Assembly (NCBI RefSeq): GCF_963676685.1 | Contig: NC_092352.1 | Coordinates: 27,237,117-27,301,116, forward strand | DNA: 64,000 bases | Origin: Mytilus edulis | Lineage: Eukaryota; Mollusca; Bivalvia; Mytilida; Mytilidae | Reading direction: 5' to 3' | Shown here: positions 21,741 through 31,094 of the stretch, piece by piece | Position numbering within the stretch: position 1 is the stretch's first letter | Layout: each line of letters begins with the position of its first letter | Translations under genes and position numbers: made by a program | The notes under the pieces: generated by a model | The model's database searches: none | What the model saw: the letters and a program-made list of their open reading frames with translations, nothing else | What the model was told of the DNA's origin: nothing

Positions 21741-23230
21741 GAACATATTCACACTTTCGAGTGACCTTACAAAATTAGCCTTTCCCATTGTAATATTCAA
21801 ACCTTAAAAAGAGTTCACATTTTATAATGAACCAAAACATAGATAATCATCATTTCAATGGATGGAATGAAATAGCACTGACATAGTTTGTGAGGACCGA
21901 ACGGATAAATTGTTTTTCTTTTTCTTCTGCTTCAGGTAAAATTTAATACTAATATATCTTGATATTTTTTTATTTTAAAAAGCAACAGAATGTTATATTA
22001 ATCCCCTTTTTGAAATTTGTTTTTTTTTTATAAATATAAAACTCTGTATAAGCATTTAAATTCAGACCGTTCAACGTTAAATGCTTACTTTTTTATTGAT
22101 AACTTTATATGTATTGTGTTCACCGTAAAAAAATCCTTTGCTTTATATATTAGCAGCCTGAAATTGTTTTCTTGAAAGAAAAAAAATTCCCTCAAATGCC
22201 CTGTTTATAATAAATAAATATTATTTTACTTACATCCTTACCCCCATTGTTTTTGTTTATTCTATATATGTGTACCATTAGAACATTTATGAAAATGTGC
22301 AATATTCAAAATAATTTATTTTAATCTTTGCTCTTTCATCTTTAATCAGTAGGCTCTTTTCCAAGGGAAAATGCCTCAGGTGATTGTACACTTCATTAGT
22401 GCAGTTATTAAGAGTTCACTTTCATAATTAACTGACAATGAAAAGTCATTCATGTATAGCATTTCATAGTGCATGGAAAACCGTGTACTATGAAAATTAG
22501 AGGGTGAAAAACGGACTTTTCATTGGACGAGAAGGGGTGAGTATGTTCTAAGTTTGTGAATTATGTTTGCAGTTTTCTTGACATGCATTTTTGACGTGTC
22601 ATCGTATTCATTTTATATTAGAAAACTATAGCAGTTATATTAGAAAAGTATCGCATTCATAAGTTTTTGATATTAAAAAATCATTGCTATGATATAAGAC
22701 AAATATCGCATTGATATTTTAAAATATAGCAGTATCTTTGACTTATGGGTGATTTTGGATTAGCAAACAATTGAATTCATCTCAATTGCATTCCACTGAA
22801 TTTACTACATGATATTTATAGAATGTGTACATTTACAAATGATAAATCATGCATTTTTGTTTCATTTATTCAACAATTCAATTTTCTCGTTTAAATACAT
22901 TTTGCTTGTTTTTACATAAAATAATTCATGGAAATTACACACCATACGTATGTCGTGTTAAATGTCACCCTGTTTTAAGAAACGAGTCATTACTTTATAC
23001 CGAGAAATCTGCCTTTCTTCGTACAAATGGTAACATTCGTCTGAAATTTCCCACAATGCAACTCGTTGATATAAGACAATATCGCTCGTTGATATAAGAA
23101 AAGTTTTTATCGAATCGCTTCTTCCATAGACTGATATAAACCAGAACTCGCACAATATAAATTTAAGCCTTGGATAAACTTCAGTCATGCTGGTCGTTAT
23201 TGTTATGCCTTCATGCGGTACGGTTATCAA

Positions 23231-23308
23231 AATGAGTTTAGATTCAATGTTCGGGTGACATTTCTTTTTGAGTTCAGATTCAATGTTCGGGTGACATTTC
23301 TTTTTGAG
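23231..23308. repeat. short tandem duplication (~43 bp)
   Basis: Two near-identical units of GAGTT-AGATTCAATGTTCG followed by GGTGACATTTCTTTTT. The minus-strand frame across it repeats KKCHPNIES but has no other support as a gene. Confidence 0.75.
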
Positions 23309-23404
23309 TTCATTCAAAACACGAAGGTAAGCAAAATAGTTCCATAACTAAGTATGCTTCATACTGTTAAAATTTAAAAAAAAATGATGTTTGTACATAT
23401 TATT

Positions 23405-23705
23405 TGAAATTAAGAAGATGTGGTTTCATTGCCAATGAAACAACTCTCTGCCAGAGACCAAATGACATAGAAGATTAAAACTATAGGTCACCGAACGGTT
23501 TTAAATAATGATCAAAACCCATACCGCATTGTCAGCGAATATTTTAGCAAATCAAACGAAAGAAATATAACGCCTGATTTATGTGCAAAACAATGAACGA
23601 AAAACAAATATGAGATACAGCAACTAACGACAACCTCTGAATTACATGCTCCTGACTTGGGACAGACACATACAGAATGTGGCCGGGTTATAAATATTTG
23701 CTGAC
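23405..23705 (-). repeat. mussel-type dispersed repeat, long copy
   Basis: Contains GATGTGGTTTCATTGCCAAT, ATAGGTCACCGAACGG, CCCATACCGCATTGTCAGC, GCTCCTGACTTGGGACAG and AATGTGGCCGGGTT in the same order as the copy at 21190. Confidence 0.8.
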
Positions 23706-23884
23706 TTATTAAAATTTCAAACCAGGTGGTAAATACAGTTTTGTAGATCAAATTCGAGGAAAAGAGATCGAAATTGTGGTAAAAACAATTTGAAACATAT
23801 CTGTCGTCTTTTGTGAAACAGATATTCTATAACGGTCAATCAAATAGTGATGCTGTTCGTAAAATTTTCGAAGGGACGCACTTT

Positions 23885-24283
23885 GAATAGACCACTTTCG
23901 AGTTCATCCGTCACCGGAAAAAACTCGTCAATTATGCACGCCTTTATGACGTCATTTACCAGATAGAGGGGGTCGCCTGTATCCCTGCACTATTTACGTT
24001 CATCAAGCGTCTTAGTGATCGTCTTTGTGCAGGATAAACTAGAAATAATGATTGCTCTGTAGGTACTTACTGACAATTCCCTAATGACAGCAGTGTTGAT
24101 TGTTAATTTTGAGAATTCAATTTGCCGAATAATTCGTATAATATAGAATTATAGTTTTCCAACCACTCGCTCAACATTGGAAGGGAAGTGACGACGCCCC
24201 AAAACGCACAAATGACGGTGATAAAAGCGCGTATAATTGACGAGTTTTTTCCGGTGACGGATGAACTCGAAAGTGGTCTATTC
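23885..24283. mobile_element. MITE with ~50-bp terminal inverted repeats
   Basis: GAATAGACCACTTTCGAGTT at 23885 is the complement of AACTCGAAAGTGGTCTATTC ending at 24283. The match runs about 50 bases inward through CATCCGTCACCGGAAAAAA and CTCGTCAATTAT. The total length is close to 400 bases and no protein is encoded. Confidence 0.85.
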
Positions 24284-24299
24284 TTGGTTCAATAGTTTC

Positions 24300-27212
24300 C
24301 TTTTAACAGTGTATGTAAAGTGCGGATCCTAAAATATCATTTTCACTGTATATGCCAGAAATTTTTAATGTAGAATGATAAATAAACAGACGACTTTTTT
24401 TTTATTTTTGAAGAAAATGAAGAAAATGAGTTAAAAAGTATATGTTAAGAAACACATAATACTAATAAAACAAAGTAAGAGATGCGAACGGGTTTTTTTG
24501 GCGCCTAAATCCAAATAGCTGTGAAATATATACCAAAATAGGTGAATATTTAGGACATTTCACGAACAGATCGTGCAGGTGTTTTATAACTAACAGGTAA
24601 GATGTTGTTGCAGAAAAAATATTCATTTTAACACAATTATTAAAGTTGTATAACGTAGAATAGGTTTTGTCATTCAGTTTCTTCATATTGAACTGAATTC
24701 CACAATGATGCTTTCTTTATGCGAGTCATGTTTACTGTCGAATAATGATACTATTCTTTCATTTTCACTGTTGAGCGATTCATTAGTATTGTATATGCGG
24801 CGCATTTTCACTGTATGATATATTTATTTTTTTATCTATTACAGTGTATTTTTTAAAGCATGTAAAGCAAGACTTTAGTTAGCGTGCTTGCTTTGGTTTT
24901 TTTTGTACAATCATTATGATAACACCCAATTTAATCAAATATAATAATTATATAAATGCAGGTTAAACTATGCCGATACATATTGTTTAAAGATGTCAAT
25001 CTTATTTACAAAGTTTGTATAAACAATTATACAAACTAAGCAATCAAGTCAACCAAAGTTTTGCTTTACATGCATTAGGAAATTAGCTGTAAAGCCTTAA
25101 TTTAGCCGACTTGCTCAAACAATAGATAAAGTAAGAGACGGATTTGATAAAATTTAACTTACGGAGGAAAGTTTGGTTTTAAAACACTCTAAATAAATTC
25201 AATAGAAATAACATTTATTTCAAATGTATTCCATTTTTAAAATTTCTTATGAATCGTATAGGGATCTTTATCCTTGTTTTTTTTTTATCCATTTCCATAT
25301 CCTTGTTTTTTTTATCCATTTCCATGACACTTCACCACTAATTACGTACATCTTGATAAAGATTGAATCGTTGTTTTTCCCGTTTAAAAGGTTTTACACT
25401 GGGGCCCTTTATAACTTGCTGTTCGGTGTGAGCCAAGACTCCACGTTGAAGACCGTATTTTGACGTATAAAGGTATACTTTTATAAATTGTGACTCGTTT
25501 TGAGAGTTATCTCATTGTCACATATGACATCTTATCTATCTGTGGCTCAACCCGAAACGAGACGGGACAAAAAGGGAAAAAAAAAACACACTTTTATAAT
25601 ATATTTATAATGGGCTTAATATGAGTCAGAAAAGAGTAGAATAGTGGGTCGCGTTGGGGTATAAGCGTGACACGTGATAGTCAAATGCACCATGATTGTG
25701 TCGTGAAAACGAGAAATAAAGTATAGCGGGACACGGAAAATTTAGAAAAATGAGAACTGCATAGTATAAGCAATGAGACCCCAGAAAAGGTTTTTTTTTT
25801 TTTTTATCTTCATCCTATTGTTACAGTCATGCCTTCAATAACAAATGTATCCCATGCATGCATTTTTATAGACAAAAGACCTTATGGATATTTGGGGTTC
25901 TTTGACATGCTGAATCTAACCTTGTATCCAGTTTGGGGTTTTTTACCAAGTTACCGAAATAGCCCACATAGAGGTCAAAAGGGTCTAAGATCATCAAACA
26001 TGAATTGTAGCATGCATGTTGTGTACACTTACCCAAATGTGCATTGTTTGACCTCTGTGGTAGTATCCACTCGCGGATCTAGAAATTTTTATAAGTAGGG
26101 GTCCAATGACTACCTAAGAGGGGGCCCGCTCCAGTGATTCCATATAAAAGTAACCAAATGTTTTCCCAAAAAGGGGGCAACCCCCTGTCCCCCTAAGTCC
26201 TCCTCTTGTATGGAGCTGTTCATTACGGATAATTTTTTTTGTATCAAGGGTGCTCTACTTCACGTACCAATGTAAACAAAAAAGTTCGCCCACACCTTAC
26301 ATTTCATGTTTTAATGACTGTGGATAATTTATGTCACATACCGTTTCACCTTATACAGTTAAAATCATGCAAGCAACAATCGAGTCAAGAACATTTGTTC
26401 TACCAAAACTGTCTTTTTCAGAATATGGAATTTGAAGCAGTTGATGGTACAACTGGGGAAAGTTAATCTTTTATAAGCTTTTCTGTCACCATTGCGTTAC
26501 AAGATGCATATTTCTCTGTTCGCTAGTGTATTTATTGCGTGGAAGATAATGTCCTCAAATGTACTCGTCTCTATTTTACACAGACTGCACTTAAACTCCG
26601 CAATATCAATCTTTGACTTAAAAAAAATACAGAAATATCTTTTAATTTTTTTTTAAATCAAGGAAAAACGTAATTTGAAGAATACAATATGACATTTTGA
26701 GAAGCGTTTTTGTTACAAGTTTGAAAAGCTATATTTTTTTTTATAAAGAATGAATGAGGAGTTTGTATTTCAATTTGAAAATACATTTATCATAATTCTA
26801 AAGTCATCAACTAAGTTTTTTCATTTGTTTCAAGTGCATTTATCACATAATTCTACAATAAAAATTCCTCGCATCTTCGAAAATTCCACATCAGAAATGA
26901 CTGCACTAACAGTGATAATTCATCGCATCTATAGTTAAAATGGATCGCTTTCAAAAATCGATATGCATATTATGTTGCTTTTATTTATATTAACACTTAT
27001 TTGAACTTTAATGCTATGTTTGTACATAATAAAGACATATCACAATGAAAATATGTAAAAACTTTCCTTCAAATCAATTAATTTGGTATTTTCAAAACGT
27101 AAACAAATACAGTTTTCCCATGACCCTTTATTCTACAATAGACATACCCGCATATGACAGTGAAAATGAACTAGCTGGATTCGCACTTTATATACACTGT
27201 TTTAAGCAGTAA
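24300..27212. mobile_element. possible long element with inverted ends (ACAGTGTAT..AAAGTGCG)
   Basis: Sequence at 24304-24360 (AACAGTGTATGTAAAGTGCG, then CATTTTCACTGTATATGC) is matched in inverted form at about 27150-27210 (CGCACTTTATATACACTGTT, GACAGTGAAAATG). The interior is AT-rich and has no transposase. The two ends may be separate insertions of one small element. Confidence 0.4.
26063..26205. mobile_element. MITE with GGCGGATC-type ends, copy 2
   Basis: CGCGGATCTAGAAATTTTTA, AGTAGGGGTCC, AGAGGGGGCCCGCTCC, AACCAAATGTTTTCCCAAAA and CCCCCTGTCCCCC follow the same order as the copy at 48900. Confidence 0.65.
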
Positions 27213-28350
27213 GACTTTATCTGGGAAATCATGATAGGAAATGCAAGCCCGTTAATCACGGTCGTATCATACACATGTATATTCAATATGAAATAAATAG
27301 GATCTTTGTTTGATATAATTTCAAGTATTTTCGTTCTCTATTTATATAATTTAAAAGGAGTCAGGAAAACATTCGTGATGACGAATTTATCCGCCAATAA
27401 CATCATCCAAATATTATATATTTATTCTTAACTGATTTTTTTTTTGAAAATTTATAAAGAACATTTTTTTTGCATATTTTTAAAATCATGTTTATCTCGC
27501 TTTACACTATAACCTTTTTTTTAAATGAAGTTTTTTTGGCTTCTTGGCCCAAATATCGACCGTTTCCAATTCTTAATTTTGCTTCTGTTTCCAATTACCG
27601 ATAAGAGATTAGTTTCAAAATAAAAAGTAATTTCTACTACACAGTACTAGACATGAAACCATAGAGGTTAGACTGCACTTTTTCGCTATCTAAAATAAAA
27701 CGTTTTTGCAAAGATTGGAAATAAAGGTAAATTTTGTCAAAGGACGAAATAAAGGAACAAATTAAAATATGCATATAAAGGGACTAGAAACCCTGCCTGC
27801 TGATTTGCCCCTGCTCATTCACCGAAAATAGAACATATTGTATGATAACATTACTAATAATATTTTTAGGATCAGACGTAAAGCTTTTTCCTTCTGAAGT
27901 ATATATATTTATAAGGACTGTTTGTAATCGTAAATATTTAATAAAGAGACTGAATAGCTAATTAAAAACAGATGTTTATCATTCATTCAAACAATAGAAA
28001 TAGTCAAATACCTATAGAAAAGAGGGAACATATACCAACAGATCAATAAATGACTAAAACAAAACAAAAAGACACACAAGAAACTACAGCCCACAAACAA
28101 TACACAGATAACTAAAGATTGAGCACCATGAGCTCCAGCGATGGAACTAAGGTTCACTGAATGGGTAAGCAACTCCTGTTATCACAAGGAGTCATCGAGT
28201 TAATAACTAAAATAAGTTAAAATTTCGCTGAAAAGTCTCATTTGGTGATTTCACAATCTAAAATAACACGAGTATTATGCCTACCCATGTTAAAACTACA
28301 ATAAAGCATAGCTTGCATCAATTATTTCGATTCTGATTAGGACAATTAAA
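27213..28350. other. intergenic AT-rich DNA
   Basis: No exon was found. Scattered short pieces of dispersed repeats are present, for example AATCATGATAGGAAATGCAA at about 27227 and a GAGCACCATGAGCTCC piece at 28120. Confidence 0.45.
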
Positions 28351-28351
28351 T

Positions 28352-28504
28352 AGACAATAACTGTTTAGTGTCTTTAAATATTAGCTGTATTTGTACGAGG
28401 CTAGGAAACAAGGTGTATGCGAGCTTTTAGCGAGCTACTACACCTGTTTCGAGCCGAGTACAAATACAACTGATATTTAAAGACACTAAACAGTTATTGT
28501 CTTT
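28352..28504. repeat. foldback hairpin element (~150 bp)
   Basis: AGACAATAACTGTTTAGTGT at 28352 is complemented by ACACTAAACAGTTATTGTCT ending at 28504. The stem continues through TTTAAATAT and TGTATTTGTAC to a centre with TTTTAGCGAGCTA. Confidence 0.85.
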
Positions 28505-28941
28505 ATCCTGCAATTAATTCTGTATATTGTTTGTATTTTGAAAGACACAAAAACTAACATATTTAGTATTTATTTTCGATTTGTAATCCCTTGAGGCCCG
28601 CGTAGTAATATCAAAATCACACATTACGCTGAAGACGGGTTCGCAAAAAAAGAATCTCAAATGGTCAACAATAATACATCGCTCAAGGTGAATAATTATC
28701 TATTTTAACAGAACAACTAATTTCAACAGTAAAAAGAAATAACAAAGCATTGTCAAATTTGAAACAGAAGTGTACGAGTTGTCCTACGCTTCAGACTTGA
28801 ACTTTACTAAAGATGCATGCTGAAATTGACATGGTTGATTTTTGTAACACAATCATACACATTCAAGTTTTGAAATCGACAATTGTCATCGTCATTGGAA
28901 TGCAACTGGAATACACATTCTGAGGTCACACAGGTTCAGAC

Positions 28942-29245
28942 AATACTCAGTCCGGCAGTGGGCGGAGATTTAAAGCGATATCTGTATAGTATACAGATAC
29001 AGCATAGCGATATCTGTATAGTATACAGATACAGCATAGCGATATCTGTATAGTATACAGATACAGCATAGCGATATCTGTAGGGCTGTATCTGTATAGT
29101 AGGACACCCAATTGCAGGATAAGGTAATTTATCCTGCAATTGGATGTTCTTCTATACACATACAGCCCTACAGATATCGCTATACTGTATCTGTATACTA
29201 TACAGATATCGCTTTAAAGCTCCGCCCACTGCCGGACTGAGTATT
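28942..29245. repeat. large palindrome with internal ~32-bp tandem units
   Basis: AATACTCAGTCCGGCAGTGG and CCACTGCCGGACTGAGTATT form the ends. The left arm has three tandem copies of a unit with GCGATATCTGTATAGTATAC and AGATACAGCATA, while the right arm has about one. The centre is a smaller palindrome on ATTGCAGGATAA / TTATCCTGCAAT. Confidence 0.88.
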
Positions 29246-30206
29246 CTATTGGGCGTATGACATTTGCGCCGATTTTGAAAATTTTCATTCTTTCATTTGC
29301 GCCGATTTCATTTTTTCATTTGCGCCGATATTATATTTTTTCCTAATTGGATTTACAGGTAATTTACAGGTAAATTCATTCTTTTACATTGACTGATCAC
29401 AGAGTATAAAGACAAATCAAGTGACATTGCGATTGGTAAATGGCTGTCCCAATGTTTCGGGTTACCATTCCTTTCCCTAAATGAAATCGATGACTGCTTC
29501 ACATTTGACATTGTCCTTCTGATGACAAATGTCATACATTCTTAGACAACGTACAAGTACACATTCCATAACGGTCAATTTGTGATTGCGTCCATAACAT
29601 TAACGAAGGGATGATTTCAACTTCACCATTTGGAGCTCTTGGTTTAATAGCTTCTATGTGAGAAATTGCGAACTCTAGAAATGCCCCCACCAGTACGTAT
29701 GCATGGTATGCCAGACAAAGAAAAGATGGCCTTTGTTATCGACAATTACGCCAAATATAGAAGAGACGAAATCATAAGAAAGGAACATATTAGATGTGTT
29801 GCCTATACATACTCGGCAAGAACAGATTTATGATTTGAATGTATTCCGTTTTTATGGATTTGAATGCTGTACATATATTTTTAATTCGTCATTTTAGTAT
29901 AAACATAGTGCTTTTATCTTAGGTTTTTACTTCTTGATTTTAAGCAGAAGACAACAGTTATATACATGTTCTGATTGACAATTCATAATATATGTACAAC
30001 TGGGTAACGGAAGAGGTCTTTAATGATAAATGAAAATAACATTACTGGGATGGAGAGTTGTCTCATTGGCACTCATATCACATCTTCTTATATCATTTCA
30101 CCTGTAATTTACCTGTTATTTACCTGTAAAAAAATCGGCGCAAATGAAAGAAAAAATCGGCGCAAATGAAATGCAGATCGGTGCAAATGCAAAACGCCGG
30201 TTTGAA
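29246..30206. mobile_element. element with repeated CATTTGCGCCGAT termini
   Basis: The left end carries three CATTTGCGCCGAT motifs and then TTACAGGTAATTTACAGGTA. The right end carries the inverted form (TACCTGTAAAAAAATCGGCG, then two further GGCGCAAATG or GGTGCAAATG motifs). The interior contains pieces of common dispersed repeats at 29561-29680 and 30045-30100. A related single end, with GCACC in place of GCGCC, lies at 51545-51665. Confidence 0.75.
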
Positions 30207-30624
30207 CCTACGTGACCTAAGAATGTGTATTGCAGTAGCATTCCAATGACTTATTTTTTGCGAATTAACGATTTCTTTTATACGTTCTGTTTGTTTTCAA
30301 AAATTTCTTTAGAGCAATAAGAATCACACAAATTTTCTGATAACATACACACATGAACAGGAGTATTTTCTACGATGACAACTATCGATTTCAAAACTTA
30401 AATGTTTATGATTGTGTAACAAAAATAACCATGTCAATTTCAGCATGCATGTTTAGTGAATGTCGAGTCTGAAGCGTAGAACAACTCGTACACTCTTGTT
30501 TCAAATTGGACAATTTGTTGTTATTTGTTTTTACTGTTGAAATTAGTTGTTATGTTAAAATAGATAATTATTCACCTTGAGCGATGTATTATTGTTGACC
30601 ATTCTTTTTTTTTTTTTACCTCTT

Positions 30625-31031
30625 TTGATGTCGGACTCGGATTTCTCTTGAACTGAATTTTACTGTGCGTATTGTTATGCGTTTAATTTTCTACATTAGC
30701 TAGAGGTATCATAGGGGAAGGGTTGAGATCTCAAAAAACATGTTTAACCCCGCCGCTTTTTTGCGCCTGTCCCAAGTCAGGAACCTCTGGCCTTTGTTAG
30801 TCTTGTATGATTTTTAATTTCATTTTCTTGTGTATAATTCGGAGTTTAGTATGTCGTCCATTATCACTGAACTAGTATATATGTGTTTAGGGGCCAGCTG
30901 AAGGACGCCTCCGGGAGCGGGAGTTTTTCTCGCTGCATTGAAGACCTATTGGTGACCTTCTGCTGTTGTCTGTTATATGGTCGGGTTGTTGTCTCTTTGA
31001 CACATTCCCCATTTCCATTTTCAATTTTAAA
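30625..31031 (+). mobile_element. 5'-truncated retroelement tail, copy 2
   Basis: About 400 bases that align with 58035-58441, including TCTCTTGAACTGAATTTTA, GGTTGAGATCTCA, GCGCCTGTCCCAAGTCAGG, GGACGCCTCCGG and the shared 3' end GACACATTCCCCATTTCCAT. It stops 64 bases before the gene B coding exon. Confidence 0.85.
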
Positions 31032-31094
31032 AGAATTGCATTTTTATTTGTTTCTCAACTGCAATTGAAATAAGTGTAATTAAATGTTTTACAG

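Larger units (their letters stand above)
19196..23133. mobile_element. candidate non-autonomous element bounded by inverted repeats
   Basis: CAGTCTATGGAAGAAGCG at 19198 and its complement CGCTTCTTCCATAGACTG near 23115-23132 are inverted, and the match extends inward through AAAAACTTTTCTTATATCA. Subterminal GCGATACTTTTAAATATCA motifs occur near both ends (19465-19510 and 22640-22735). The interior has no transposase frame and contains a dispersed repeat and a hairpin. Whether the 3.9 kb moved as one unit is inference. Confidence 0.5.
28647..30611. mobile_element. nested element with ~300-400 bp inverted arms
   Basis: The left arm (28647-28941) and the right arm (30207-30611) are reverse complements over most of their length, with matching landmarks TGGTCAACAATAATACATCG, AGTGTACGAGTTGT, ATGCATGCTGAAATTGACAT and GGAATACACATTCT-AGGTCA. 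The right arm has about 115 extra bases. Between the arms sit a palindromic element (28942-29245) and a second element with TTTGCGCCGAT ends (29246-30206). No transposase was found. Confidence 0.8.

Noticed and set aside
22958-23317. 119-codon minus-strand frame with repeated KKCHPNIES
   Set aside because: The repeat comes from a 43-bp tandem duplication; no domain, splice sites or conservation.
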